A DNA stretch of 64,000 bases. Origin: Rattus norvegicus. Its lineage: Eukaryota; Chordata; Mammalia; Rodentia; Muridae. Every line of letters begins with the position of its first letter. Within the stretch, counting starts at the first letter, position 1. Shown here in pieces: positions 11,760-24,770 of this stretch. Below the pieces are notes generated by a model. The model was not told where the DNA came from. It saw only the letters and a list, made by a program, of their open reading frames with translations, and did no database searches. The DNA lies in assembly GCF_036323735.1 (NCBI RefSeq), contig NC_086024.1, positions 73,652,924-73,716,923 of the forward strand, read 5' to 3'. The translations under genes were made by a program, and so were the position numbers.

Positions 11760-14700
11760 AATTCTGCACACTGGCTTTATTTATTTAGTGGTATCATTAA
11801 GATGGATATTTTGCTTCAACTTTGAGATATACTTAAAATTACTTGAATTTTCTCAATGTTTATGACCATCTGTTCATTCAATACTACTTTTGTATTTTTG
11901 TCAATTCTTTAAATTGCCTCAATTTCAAGTTTCTACACACTAAATGTATCAGTAGTTCATCAAACTCCTAAATATTTTGAAATTGTAAGTAAAGAGAAAG
12001 GACAGGAAAGTCACACAATAAATCTTTTTATACATTTATTCCACATATTTAAAATACACATACACTTAATTCTCCTGTCTATTTTATGTAGTGCCATTCT
12101 TATTGAATAAAAAGCTGAATAGAAAAGTCACCTTCCTTTCTGTACTTGCCTCATTTGTACAACAATGTGTATCGATTCATATTCCTACTTCATTCTCACC
12201 TAATATTCATTTACTGACAGGTACGTCTAGAGGCTCCAATTTAACATTTTCCTCTCCTTAACATGAGCAGTATTTGTGGTGCTTACTGGAAAATGAAACA
12301 TTTTGGTGACTTAATGGTCAAATGAATCAGCCTGAAATTGCTTTCAAATAGAAAATCTGTTCTAATTTGAAGCTATAGCAGAATTTAGCAAATGCAGAAT
12401 CATGATTAATTATTTGGAGTGTCTCTAGTTGCAAATAGTATAACAATTACTGAAAACAACAACATAAACATGAATCAGTATTTTGTACAATGCATATTTT
12501 AGTTATAAACTCAACTTCTGACTAACATTAACTGTTTTTTGGTGGGTAGGTGAAAGGGAAAGCCAAAAACAGTACAAACAAACTGTAGGCATATGACTTC
12601 ATGCACGTTAGTTGGCTCTATTAGTATACTTGGTTTCTCCCTAATTACAAATTCTATACTCTCCTTTTATGTACTGATTCATAAGTAAAGGTGATGTGCA
12701 TATTTGTAACACTCTTCTAAACAAGCAAATGATTTCTCTGGCTAAATGGTATCTCCCAATAGGATTACAGGGTATATTATGTTGGCATGAATTAGTTTGT
12801 TAGGTAAATAACCTTAAATGTGAAATAGCAATCAACAAGTATGCATAAAAATCATTTAAATGTGTATGGTGTGCTTTTCTGAATTGAGTGATTCTAGTTT
12901 GTCTATCTTAAATTCCCCCAACTCCTAAATATGGAAATTAGTGTGAGAGACTAATTACAACAATATGAAAGTTCTTAAATATATTCTTTAATTATTCGTC
13001 ACTTCATAGGACTGCCTGTCTTTTTTTTTTTCTTTTGATAAAAGATGAACTTGTTCATTACATTCTTTGGATGTGGAGGCAGAAATTCCTGTAGCTTCCA
13101 AAATAGAAAAATTGAATGTTTTGTAGTTAGTTCTGGGCTAATGACATTAATTTAGTAGCCATCAGCCTGTAAATGATATTTAATGTCACAAGACTGAATG
13201 AGATTCTCAAGGATACAAAGCAGAGACAAGAACTGAATCCTTATTCCTCCGACCCTCCAATATTATAAGGTCTGGTACAAGAACAGCAAGTGGGTTACAG
13301 ACAGCTGGCAAGATTCACTGTGACAGTGCACTGAAGCAGGGTCTAACAAGATGACAACCAAACCCGAATAACCGACCTAGGTTACTGCTGAAACCTGATG
13401 ATGGGCCCAGGCAAGACACCTCCAATGGTCTAATAGCTGCACTTGCATCTTGAAGAGAACCACTGCTGTCTAATTAGATTTAAGGCCTACTAATAGGAGA
13501 TACTCTATGTAAACCTGGCCTGTGGCCAACGAGGTCATAGACCCTAAAGAAGAACTCATTCCTGCAACATTCCTGTTCAGGTAATGTTTTAGGATGATAA
13601 TTAATGTTTCTGACTAAAAAGAAAAACGTACCTAACTCATGGGCTAAAACTCCTTTTGCCATAAAGGCCTAGCCAAATATAATAAATATTATTTAATAAA
13701 GCAGAGATGAAGGAATGATGTCATTATCTAAACTTGAGGTTTAGTAGCTTCTGTAAGTTATTAACATGGTTTATCATGTCTGTGTGGAATAAAAGAACTG
13801 TACTGTTATAGAATATGAAGTATAAATATTCTATTCTCATTACATAATAAGGTTTCTTCAAATATCCTAGCTTTTATATAAGAAAGGACTATGCACTGAT
13901 TATAACAGGTAAAATTTCAAACTCCCCATGGGGTCCACAATTAATTGGAGACCTCCAGAGCATTAGGCATCTTGCATCTATACTGTGCTAGAGGCAGAAG
14001 CCACTGGAGGAGCAGTCATGCCCCACAGTGATCCTCATTTAGCCCAAGTCCCAAGGCCCAGAAGTAATGAAGCAGCACCATGAGACAGTAAGTGCTCTAG
14101 CCTCTCTTCTGCATCTTTGCCAAACCCAGATGGCTTTAAGGAAATTGTTCATTAATACCCAATCCTGGTGATATTAAAACCTCCTACTAAAATCTAAGCT
14201 GAACCCAAACAATAGATATTCAATTCAGTTTTTAAATACAGCATTAGAAACAAACAACTCTTGCATGTGCTAAAAACAAGATATTCCAGGAATCACAATG
14301 AAGATATACAAACATCTAGTTAAATAGAAAGGCTTGGCTTCAGAACATTTACAAGTTGTAAAAATGTCACCGGGGCTTTCAACAATTAAAATGGACAATT
14401 ATCAAGGGTTTTTTTTTTTCACCCTTGCTTAAAATTTGTTATGTATTCCAAGCCATGTCTGGAATGAGAATTTGTCCCTATACTTTATTCCTTTGAGAAC
14501 TGCACTTTTTCTGACAGCAATATGCAGTCCCACGCAGTTCCACCCACTTCCCACTGCCTCTCAGACACTTGTGGCAGAAGCGCCACCAAAATACACATGC
14601 ATATTCATGAGCTGTCTGAAGCATTAATTCCACACATGGCAATATACACTTGCATCTGCAGTTAGAGCTTCTAATTTGCAAAAGCAAATATAATGTGTCT

Positions 14701-16490
14701 AAAGATCTTGATGAGTGAGTCTTTCAAATGCAAGCCCACAGCATTAAGGATCTCGGTATCCTTAATTTCAAACAGCAATTCGATAAATCTCCTGACTACC
14801 TAATATAATTCCTTCCAAGAGTATCACTATGTGAGCATGATTATTGCCCATGCTAATTCCCTAATTTGCTTCTTATGACTATATCAGGCCATACATATTC
14901 ATATCAAAGTCCTTTGGTAGTGTACCCTTCTACTCATCTTAAATAAATTGTACTTGCCATAATATAAATGTATTTTCCACTCTAATTTATGATCTGACTG
15001 AGAAGAATGTATGGCAGTGACTTCACATATAGAAGCAACCAAGCCTTTGTTTTAGCCAATGGTGCTCCATCACTGAGTCCACTTCTTTTCTGTGTAAGAA
15101 TCCCACCTGTGCCTCTGTGTTCTCGTTTTTGTCTCAGTAGCTAGAGAGTAGATCCTGCTTTTCCTTCTCTGTGTGGAGGGCGAGGGGGAGAATCCTTCAT
15201 TGATCTGGAATTTGAAGCCCAGGCTTGCTAATTCTCTTATGTAAAGAAATGAGTATTGGCGAAGCTTTGGATAAATAGAGACCTAAAGGTTTACTGTGAC
15301 GCTAAGAGTATTGATAGTTTGCAAGAACCAAACGTGGAGACTTGCAAAACCCCTGACAAATCCCAATAAGACAAAAATCACTAAAAGGTGGGAAGCTCAG
15401 TGGACGGAGTCAGTGGTTTCAAAAAGTGGCCCTACATTTAATCAGATCTGCTAACCTTTCTGACTTCTTGGATTCTAGGTTACTGGCTTAGTACAGGGGA
15501 TTTTATCAATCATATCTAAGAGGCTTAAATGAGACACATGAAAATGCTCAGGCTTCCCAAAGAAGACATATTGCTTGAGCTGGAATTCTGTTATTTATTA
15601 CACATAGTCTTGTCTCCTAAAAACGGCTGCAAAGAAGGGGATTACTGTTTATTAAGGCATCCTGCAAATGAACACGAGATGGTGAGAAGCAAAACGTCTT
15701 TCTTTAGCAACACTTCAGAATCTTAGAGACTAACTTTAGGAAGTTAAGTACAAAATGTTTACCTTCCAGAAAGACCCAAATTATCTTAACATATCCTAAT
15801 CATTTGTCAATTCCTTATTTCTGAACTCAGCTGCTCACTGAAATGTGTTATAATTCTCAAATCACTATATGCAGTGCTTTGGGGTCAATGGTACTTGCAC
15901 ATGGTAGTCAAAAAGGAGCTGTGAGGTGTCCCAGGGAAGACCCAGTGTCCTATTCTCAGGGAACCCTTGTTTCTCCTCTCTGCTGTCAGCAAGCATTCTT
16001 TTCATGATTCACGGCGTCTCCACCTGTTAGCATGTAATTTATTTGTTGTTATCTGACTGTTTAAAAGCTTCCACAAACATAGTTCACAGAGCTTCCCAGT
16101 AACCCCAGCAAAAGCAGTCATGCAGTATGCCTGGGCTTGTACATGCCATATCCTGTGGTGGGCCATGGGCATGGTAACTAAGTTGCCCTTAAACGGAAAC
16201 AAGATTATATACCAATGAGGTCACCAAAATATGAGCAGACGCTCATAGGAACTAACTTGTATTTCTCTTGGGGGCAAAGAGTCAGTGTCACTGTTTGTGG
16301 TAACTTCATAGAACAGAACTAGCCCTGGAGGACTGATTGCACATTTAACTAGATCTTGGGGTTGGTGCACCTCTGTGGCTTTCAGTCAATCCAAAGACAA
16401 CACACAAACCCTCATCCATTTCCTTCTCTCCATGCTTGATGTCTACCTGATAAGACTCCAAAAAACCATTCCTCCTTTCAGAAAAACTAC
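11760..16490. other. unique AT-rich sequence, no gene seen
   Basis: Predominantly single-copy-looking sequence. The stretch 13330-13680 resembles a dispersed murine repeat (TAAGGCCTACTAATAGGAGA, AGGTCATAGACC), but I cannot name it with confidence. Open frames of 60-70 codons show no domain. Confidence 0.45.
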
Positions 16491-16497
16491 TATATCA

Positions 16498-16572
16498 GAG
16501 ACAGAGACAGATGGAGGGAAGGAGAGAGGGAGGGAGGGAAGGGGGAGAAAGGGAAGAAGAGAAACGAAGAGC
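16498..16572. repeat. purine-rich (GGGA/GAGA) tract
   Basis: A nearly pure A/G run made of GGGA, GAGA and GAAG words. A second, more interrupted purine stretch lies at 16686-16735. Confidence 0.9.
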
Positions 16573-17484
16573 AAGCTTTAAAACACATAATTTTTCAATC
16601 TGTGATACCAAAACAATGTTGTGTGATATTTTGATATTTGTCAGAATATAACCAAGCAATGTAGTCAATTTATCAAAAAAGAAAATAATAGAGAGATAAG
16701 AGGGAGAGACTTGGTAAGGAGGAGGGAGGAGAAGGTGTGATCGGGATGTAAAATAAATAAATAATTTAACTAGTAGAAGAGAAAAATTTTAAAAGAGAAT
16801 AATCTCCCTCCCTCGTTCCCACCCCCCCGGCCCTCTCCCAGCCCCAATTCCATGGAAGCATGTCAATGGATGGCACATTCTTGTTTACTCAAAGCTTACT
16901 GACAAAAGATATAAATCTGCTTACAAAGTGTTTCCCAGAAAACCCTAAAACAACCTTTAGTAAAGGAGCATACGACCTTCCCTTCTTAGTACACTGACCA
17001 GCCATCACCAGACCTTCAATAATAATGTTGCATTCAATATACACAAATGGGAAAGGGGGGTGAATTAGATCCCACTGTGTGGTCCCAGCTGTCCATCAGA
17101 CCCACACTCTAAAATACAGCTTTTTGCTAATATAGGTAGATGAAGTGAGAATGAGAGATGAAAATAAATTGTGCCCCCTTCCTTCTTCTGTTGACTCTTC
17201 TTGAGGTGGCATTCACAGCCCAATCCTTCAGAAATTCACTGTAGGTTCTTCTAAGGGCAGTTCTTTAAATCACCTTCTTTGTGGCTTTTCTTCAGAGTGT
17301 GCTTCTTGAAAATGAAAGGGTTAAGGATATTGAAACTAAACTTTAGAGTACTTACAGGATTACATGAATAACCAGACAATCAGTGGATGGCAGTATCTAT
17401 ATTATTAGAGGCGATATGTCTTAGAACTACATTCTCTGGTATTTTTTGATATATTCCTAGAAGGCAGGATGCCATTCATAAATA
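16573..17484. other. unique sequence, no gene seen
   Basis: Contains a short C-rich patch at 16803-16845 and otherwise unremarkable sequence. Confidence 0.5.
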
Positions 17485-17705
17485 CCTATGGAAGATTACA
17501 GGGAAGAGGGAAGAAAATCAATGACAGAAAAGGGAAAGAAGGAGGAAGGGAGGGAGGGAAGGAGGAGTGGAGAAAGGACTAAAGGAGGAAAGGAGCGAAA
17601 GAAGAAGTCAGGGAAAGGGAAGGAAGAAAAAAGGGGGAAAAGAGGAAAGGAAAATGTGGGAGGAAGGGAAGGGAGGAGAAAAAAGGAAGGTATGGGAGAA
17701 GAAGG
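17485..17705. repeat. 220-bp interrupted polypurine tract
   Basis: Almost entirely A/G on the + strand, built from GGAA, GGGA and GAAA words with few pyrimidine breaks. Open frames across both strands (Lys/Glu/Gly-rich or Ser/Pro/Phe-rich) are composition artefacts. Confidence 0.92.
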
Positions 17706-17709
17706 TTGG

Positions 17710-19095
17710 TTAACTTTCATTTCAAAGAATAATCATGTTACTTAAAAAAACAGACAAACTAAATAAAAAAAATAGTTCAAGTTTCTAAACGCTTCTTCCT
17801 GATTATTACAAAATAATTTTTTAGCTAAACATTAAACAGACACAATAAGAAAAGAATACAAAAGTGAACATTTCAAAGACCTGAAACAACTTAAGAACAC
17901 AGGTTCCAACAAAAGGAATCATCATAAGCCACAAATGACATCAAACACATAACCCTAAGGTCGGCCATCCAAAGTCTGGGGCCATAGGAGGCAGACCTGA
18001 ACCTTGGAATGAATGCTTGTACAAATTAAAAGGTTGGACCCTGCTAAATTTACATGTAAAACAAGGTAACAGAGTATCGCCTTTGGAATGACACTGTTAG
18101 AATGGAAAGCGATGTAAAGGAAAAGTGTAATTCAGCCCGTTGGAACTCTGTAGGAGACTGGAATCCGAAGAATCCACCAGTGATTCTATCAAAGTATCCA
18201 AGGAAAAATCCCTATCAGGTAAACTGATAAAACAGCGAGGTTTTCCCATAACCCGGATAGCATATCTTTCAAGACTAAATAGTTCCTTATGTTTCGAGTT
18301 TGAGACAATTAGGAATCCTCTCCCACTTCTGACTCTGCTCAGCAGGAATCTTCTTACGCAGAGACAATTCCCTAGGAATTATTAGCCAGCGTCACTGTGA
18401 ACTCCGCAGGACGCACTCTGATCCATGAAGTATTTCCCATGAAGTCTTAGCAACCTGCATCTGTCTTTATGATTCATGATAACTCAGAATGAATAGAAAA
18501 CATTTTTTCCTGAAGCTTAAAATCTGAGCACTAGAAATTATAGCTACAGTAACCAAACCATATATAAGTGCCATTTTTATATCCCTCTGAAAAACATTGC
18601 TCTTTGAGTTAAACTTTAGGGTTGAAAGATGAAAGTACTCAAAGGCTTCAGGAAGTCAGTGGAGCAAGAAGATATGGGCAGAAATATGGACATAGCATTC
18701 CAAGTGGAGAAAGATATAAGTGAATGCCCAAAGACTGGGAACCACTACACAGATGCAGAAACACAATATAATGCCATGGCTTATCAGGTCCACACACACG
18801 GATGTATTAAAGATTAACCGTAATAATTTTGAAGGATATTAAGTGATTGAACTAGAAGTTTACTGGCAATGAGAAACCACTAGGCTGTTCCTGCTTTTAC
18901 TTTTTTTTTTCTGATCGTGCAAAACCAAAATTGTGACTCTGAATGAGCGTAATTAACTTATTAATACTTATTAATATGGATAGCTGATGTGGTGCCTGAT
19001 CGGGAGAGCTTACTGCAACGGTCTAAACAGGCAGTTGCAGAAGCCTGAGAAGGAATGACCGGTTTGATAATGAGCCCTGAAGAAGTAAATGTGAC
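17710..19095. other. unique sequence, no gene seen
   Basis: At 18140-18420 the sequence is less AT-rich and keeps more CpG dinucleotides than its surroundings, with an 81-codon open frame (18140-18385) of no recognisable family. It could be a conserved noncoding element; this is not testable here. Confidence 0.4.
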
Positions 19096-19099
19096 ATCT

Positions 19100-19571
19100 G
19101 AAGAGGGCAATCCTGAGGCTTGACTGGGCCCTTGGTTGGACCTATATGCACGTTAATTTTACTCGTGAAATTAACCAAACCTAGAACTACTTGGGAAGAT
19201 ACTCTAAATGAAGAATTGCCTGGATCAGGCTGGCCTATAAGCATGTTTGAAATGGGTTGTCTTGATTGCTGACTGATGTAGGTAGGAAGACCCAGTCTGT
19301 TGTGGGCAGTGCCATTCCTTAGGCAGTGGGCCCTGTCCTGGACAGTGTAAGAGAGAAGAGAGAGAGAGCCGAAAGCAAGGAAGCAAACAGGTGGGTCTCT
19401 CTCCATTCACTTATTTATCTGCTTTTTTACTATGGTTCTGACTAATTTCTCAAATTTCTGTTCCAACTTCCCCAAAATGGTGGACTGTAACTTAGAACTG
19501 TAAGCCAAATAAACCCTTATCACTAAGTTGCTTTTCATCAAGATAATCATCACAACAGAAGGGAAACTAGG
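19100..19571 (+). repeat. rodent LTR-like interspersed repeat
   Basis: The order matches a common rodent LTR-like repeat: GAATTGCCTGGATCAGGCTG, AGACCCAGTCTGTTGTGGGC, a promoter-like stretch (GGACAGTGTAAGAG), then TGGACTGTAACTTAGAACTG, the poly(A) signal AATAAA at 19508, and TTGCTTTTCATCAAG before the end. Probably MaLR-like; the family name is uncertain. No coding capacity. Confidence 0.6.
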
Positions 19572-20564
19572 GCCAACCTGAAAGAGAAGTACCTGGAAAG
19601 CCTGCTGGAGGTGAGCCCCTAAGAACACAACGGGTGTTTTGTGTTTTAATTGCTGGCCTGCTGTTTTATAACTTTCACACATCATTCTATATTAATTATC
19701 TGTATTTCTAAATTTCACTTTTTAACATCTGCCTTGGGGTTCAAAATGTTCCACCAACCCATTTAAAAAAAAAAAAAAAAACAGACAAATGCCAAAAGCA
19801 AGAACACTATCTAGAAACATGTTAGGACAGGTCAAAGAGAAAGTTCTTCAACCAATGGACCTAACGCTTGTCATCCGACATGGACACCAAAAATCACAAA
19901 GGCAGCCCCACTCTTCTGTATGTTGCTACTCTGAAAACATGTGCCATGTCTCCCTTTCTAGAGCCTTATTTCAGCAAAGCAATAGTTAGGAAACAACAAG
20001 GACACTGGTTTCTCAGCAAGGGCTGCCGCAGGAGTACAGGAAGCATAAGGTGCCTTTGTGTTACTTCCTTCACTTAGAATCCCAACTAAGAAAATGCATC
20101 CTGATGTTTAAAACAGTTACCACAGCAACAAAGTGAACAGTTAAAAGGCAATGAACTTAATCAATGCAAGTCATTGTTGGAAAGATTATCCCTTGAGACA
20201 AATCTCTCACTGCTAAGATTATTGCTATTTATCTGAAGTGTTTTCTGAAAAGGTAAGAATGAGTGACTGAGGGCTTCCAATCAATGAGATGGTGTCTTTT
20301 TTACTTTGAATGAGCTAAACCTCCCGGTAGACCTCAGTTGCACTTTTAATCATGCCATTAATCGATAACAATTATACCCAGGAGAATGCCAACATGACTT
20401 TTCCAGAAAATCTCATAGGGCTTAAAGTGCTACACTTGTAGAAACAGTCGATATCATGTGTTTTAAAACAGAATTCGGGTTGGTTCTTCCCATTTCCCTA
20501 GGGCAAAACTACACTATGTAGTGCACAGGCTGCAGACACAGACTGGAGCAAAAACACTGTCCTT
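19572..20564. other. unique sequence, no gene seen
   Basis: An oligo(A) run lies at 19765-19781. The stretch 20150-20400 looks single-copy, with GATAA and ATTA-type words but no clear feature. Confidence 0.45.
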
Positions 20565-20725
20565 TGCACACCTTCCTGTGCTTTATAATCACCTGGAGAT
20601 CTTATGTAAACGAAGACTTATTCAGTTGATCTGAAATGGGGCCCTAGATCTGGATTTCCACAACCCCCTGGGAGATGTCTGTCCTTAGTTAGCAGACCAC
20701 ACCCGAGGTAGCAAGACTTAACTAC
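20565..20725. repeat. MER5A-like hAT relic
   Basis: The block aligns by eye with MER5A (nonautonomous hAT-Charlie): ATAATCACCTGGAGATCTTA, ATTCAGTTGATCTGAAATGG, a GGGGCCCTAGATCTGGATTT section, then a degenerate terminal part. Old and diverged; ends approximate. Confidence 0.6.
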
Positions 20726-20951
20726 ACTAGATTACTCAGAAGAAAAAAGACAGAGACACAGTGGCTGAGGGATGTTTACAAAAGTAGAACTTAAGAAAGG
20801 AGAAGACAGTAAATACTAGACTTAGCCCAAAGAGTAGTGTTTTCTAACTATGTCCAGGAATCCTAACTGTTATCTGGAATATGAACAGGTGTGTTGTAAA
20901 GAAGAATGGTAATAGTGCTCATGTCACTGAACCAAAGGCAAGGAGTAAGAA

Positions 20952-21215
20952 GGGCTTCCATTTATCCGTTCCTATGTGCCGAGCACTGTGCTAAACACAT
21001 GGTGCAGAATAAGTCATTTCTCCCAAGGAGAAGCTTTGTTAGGTGGGATTTTTACCATCACCCTCATTTTGTTGATGTAGAAAGAGGAGTCCAGGGAGGT
21101 TACATCCCTTGTCTGAAGTCAGAGGGTTGTTAAGGTGGTAAATGAGGAAGCCAGGGCTTGCCCTGTCAGTCTGCCTCAGAGCAAAGGCTCTGACTCTGGG
21201 ACAGGGGCACTGTGC
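20952..21215 (-). repeat. MIR SINE, near full length, antisense
   Basis: The reverse-complement MIR signature is clear in order: CCTATGTGCCGAGCACTGTG, CTAAACACATGG, TTTTTACCATCACCCTCATT, GTCCAGGGAGGTTACATCCC, AAGCCAGGGCTTGCCC, GTCTGCCTCAGAGCAAAGGC. This is an ancient mammal-wide tRNA-derived SINE including the CORE region. The open frames here are shadows. Confidence 0.85.
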
Positions 21216-23996
21216 ATAGTAACGGGAAATGTGAATCACCAGCAGGTGATGAAGCCCTGCAAACTGCCAGGGACGGGGACTAAGCGATGGGGAGGGGAGG
21301 AAGGAATCAGGCAGGGCGAGCCGGGGAATGGAAACATTTGAAACTGGAAGTAACTTTTTGGAAACGTCATAGATTTAGAACTAAAGTTGCAGCATCTACC
21401 CAGTCTCCTGACCACGTGGAAAGAAAGCCAATCAGCCCGGTAAGTAAACACCCAGGAAAGAAAGCCAAAGACAGTCAAAAAAAATCTCACCAACTGCTGG
21501 AGGACACAAACAGTACATCTGCCCGGAATACAAAGGAAAAAACCTCAAGGACAACAGAATCGTGATTATTCTCATATTAATCACCCAGTTTACAGATCAT
21601 CTGGGCCCCTTGCTGGGTCTCCTTCTTCTTCCTACGGGATTGATTGGACATTTTGCTTCTAATTAGCAACTTTACAAAGTAAGTAGGGTGCAAGAGTGAC
21701 AATCAAATCAGTTTATTTTGCTCTTGCTTGGGGAGCTAACAATAGGTTTGGGAGAAGGAGGTTAGGATATGAAACTAAAGATGCAAATCCATCCTCATTA
21801 ATCCCATTGTCAGAAGCTTTCCTCCCCGGCCTCAGGCCTCTACAGGTAGAGGCACACTGAGAGGGGACAGTGTGAGCTCTGCAGTCTGTGCCAGAGGACA
21901 TCAACTAACTCTTCCTGCAGAGAATGTGCAGGCCAGGCACCAGGATAAAGAAGGGGGTCTGGTTAGGTGTGTGCTGGGGAGCTGCTGTTCAGAAGGGCCT
22001 GAAACAAAACCTGATCTGGGGAACTTCAGTGATCCCAGTGCAACTTACATGCAGGTACTCAAGGCAAATGGAAGAGAACAGGAAAAAGGGGGAAAGCCAC
22101 TGGAGACAGGCACTTAAGGCAAGAGACACTCAGGCGTTTGGCTGTTTCCTAGAGCCATGAGAAATTTCTTTTTTTCTTTCAAATCAGAGAGACCTTTTGG
22201 CTAGTAATATTGAAATTTGGTCATAAAACCTGCTTATTTTTCATCACATCCTCAGCAACTCTGCATGGGTCTAAGGTGGGGGCAGTCTACGTGTATTATG
22301 CTAGGACTTCAGCCTGTAACTTGCATATTTTCAAGTGTTTTCATTTCATCTAAATGTTTCCCATCAGCACTTGTCTTTACATAAAAGCCATCCATTGTTT
22401 CAAGTCACATATCATAGCTCTTTAAATTCCAAATGAGAGGACTTCGGGCCTGCTTACAATTGGATTTCAACAGATACATATATACCCGTTTCGCACCTCA
22501 GTGTGACTTAGAGTGCATCTCACTAGGTCTTACTGCGTTGGTATTAGCATGGCACTCAAGAAAATGCGTCCAGGTGCCAGGCACCTGTTCTGGCTTTGAA
22601 ATATCAGTTCCCCAGCCTCCAGTCAGACACCAAGATGGGGATGCTCAACAAACTATCTATTTTACCAGCTAGTAGTTTTGGCAGAGCATTTGGAACTGGC
22701 TATAACCAGCTGGGCATTTTGCCATTTCCTTGAGGCAAAATTAAAGTGGAAGATGCAAGGGTTTTATTGTAATTTTCCACCACATATTTATATCATTATG
22801 GGTTTTGTGCTGGTCTATTCCCCACACAGTCGCACTGAGCATCTTCTCATTATATCACTGAGACTTGAAGCAAATATGGGATGTTGCAATGAAAACAAGC
22901 AGGCACTGTGTATAGAGGATGATTGCTGAAGACAACACCATGCCTAAAAGAAAGTGCCACAGAATTTGCAGGGCCCCTTATTCAAAACAAAGCTGAGAGA
23001 AAGTACCATTAAAGGTACTAAAAACCAAATTTTTCCCCCTGTAGTGTCTTCTGCATGGAATGTATTCTTTGCCACTTTTGAGCCAGGAGGCCTGCAGTGG
23101 AAGTAAAGCTCTTCTGAGTGTCTTCCCTGCTGCAGGGACAAAGGGTCCCCTTGCTAACTGCTGTACTGTTGCTGCACCCATCAGCTACCAGGACAGTGTG
23201 CTCCAAGGTATACCTACTAGGGAGATCCATCTAGGTATCTCTCTTGTTATAGGCTCACAGCCCTAATCCACAAGCTCACAAAGGTCTCTGAGGAGAATTT
23301 GATCCCTATGAAAAGATTCGTATGAAGGTATGGGATAAGGAATGAGAGGAAGGATCTCCTCTCCTGGATGGACATGGCCCCACCAATGCCCTATTCTGAT
23401 ATTCTCAGGGCTCTCGCTGAAGGGCATGGCTCCCTCCCAACTAGGGGCTAAAGAAAGAAGCAGCTCTTGGGAAAAGACAGGAAGGAAGTCATGGGGGCAT
23501 GACTACGATACCCCAGGAGGTGAGAGGCAAGCAGCAGAGAGTAGCAAAGAAACCATCCCAAAAGCGATGCCACAAAGACTGCAAGGATATGGGCAGATGC
23601 CATTATGCCACCAAACATCACTGCGAGAACACAAATGCAAAATAGAACTGCAAAACTTCAGGATAGGAAGACCAAGCCTTACACCCGAGCTAAGCTTGTT
23701 CAGTAATGAGCAACGAAGCCTCGGAGGTGCCTGGAAGCAACTGAGGCCTGTTCTCAGGTCTGCAAGTAACCATGATACAATCAGGCAGCAGGCAGTGCAC
23801 TGGGAGTCAGGGCTGTATATGTGTCCTACATGCTAATTTGTACAATTTAACAGATATGTTTACACAGAGTGCACATAAAATGAAGGAATCTGAATAAAGT
23901 GGAAGAGATGGACATCTATGCCTGTGTCCTAGCTATGATTACACATTCTAAAATGTAAGAGGGAGAAAATGTGTGCGACACTGCATGACTTTCTAA

Positions 23997-24000
<4 letters not shown>
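21216..24000. other. unique sequence, no supported gene
   Basis: The longest frame is 164 codons (23342-23836, +), starting MRGRISSPGWTW and rich in charged and Ser/Gln residues. It has no recognisable domain, no promoter and no obvious splice context, and I treat it as chance. Around 21250-21340 the sequence is locally G-rich. Confidence 0.5.

Positions 24001-24033
<33 letters not shown>
24001..24033. repeat. (GT)16 microsatellite
   Basis: Perfect uninterrupted GT repeat; likely polymorphic. Confidence 0.98.
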
Positions 24034-24034
<1 letters not shown>

Positions 24035-24624
24035 TGCAAGTGTATGGCCTACTGTAGGGACACTTATAACACACAGAAGATTACCCCATCTACCCTTACC
24101 TCAATATAGTCACAAAAACAACACACCCAAAAGCAGTATCTGCAAAGGGGAACGTGTTTAGGTATATTTCAAGCTAAGACTTCTCTTTTTATTTGATTTA
24201 TTTTAAAGTATGTCTTTAATTGAGATAAAATTATACCACTTTTACCCTCACCTCCAGCCCTCCCATTCCCCTCTGTTGAGATCTTTTCATTTATTGTTTT
24301 GGTTACATATACTTATTGTACACTTAGGACACAAGAAATGATCCGAAATGGATTGACTTGCATTTATGTTTTTATACATCCTACTTCATCTCCACGGAGG
24401 TCTGACACATCTTTTAATCTTATTCCCAAGTGGCCTAAAATATTATTTCTATTGTAGGTAGCATTATGTTCTATTTTTTGAGCTAATGTGTTACTTTAGA
24501 TATATAGGATTTTACTGTTCAACATATATATATTATATATAGTAACATATATAATACAATATATTTTGTATTATATTTTGATCCTATTAAATGTTTACAA
24601 TAAAATGAAAATTCCAATAATACT
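24034..24624. other. AT-rich sequence with possible L1 remnant
   Basis: The stretch 24190-24330 (a T-rich lead, then CCCTCACCTCCAGCCCTCCC) resembles an antisense old L1 end but is too diverged to call. An (AT)n-type palindromic stretch occupies 24519-24580. Confidence 0.35.
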
Positions 24625-24770
24625 CTGGGTCTAGGCATGATGACCTTTAGCTTAGCCTTTTAGTGTTCAGGAGGCTGAGTCCCCAGGAAGGTCATGTTTG
24701 TAAGACAGTCTAGAATTGTAGCACCCATACAAGTAGCTTCTGCCAAAAGAAAAAAAATAATAACAACAAC
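24625..24770 (+). repeat. old B1/PB1-like SINE
   Basis: A weak B1 pattern: GGTCTAGGCATGATGACCTT in place of the B1 head, TCAGGAGGCTGAG, then an A-rich tail with AATAATAACAACAAC. Highly diverged; could be a proto-B1. Confidence 0.5.

Noticed and set aside
13330..13680. Possible dispersed murine repeat
   Set aside because: Some phrases look familiar, but I could not place it in a family with enough confidence to call it.
23342..23836. 164-codon + frame as a possible gene
   Set aside because: No recognisable domain, no exon or promoter context, and the length is within chance expectation for 64 kb.
24190..24330. Old antisense L1 end
   Set aside because: Too diverged to distinguish from generic AT/CT-rich sequence by eye.
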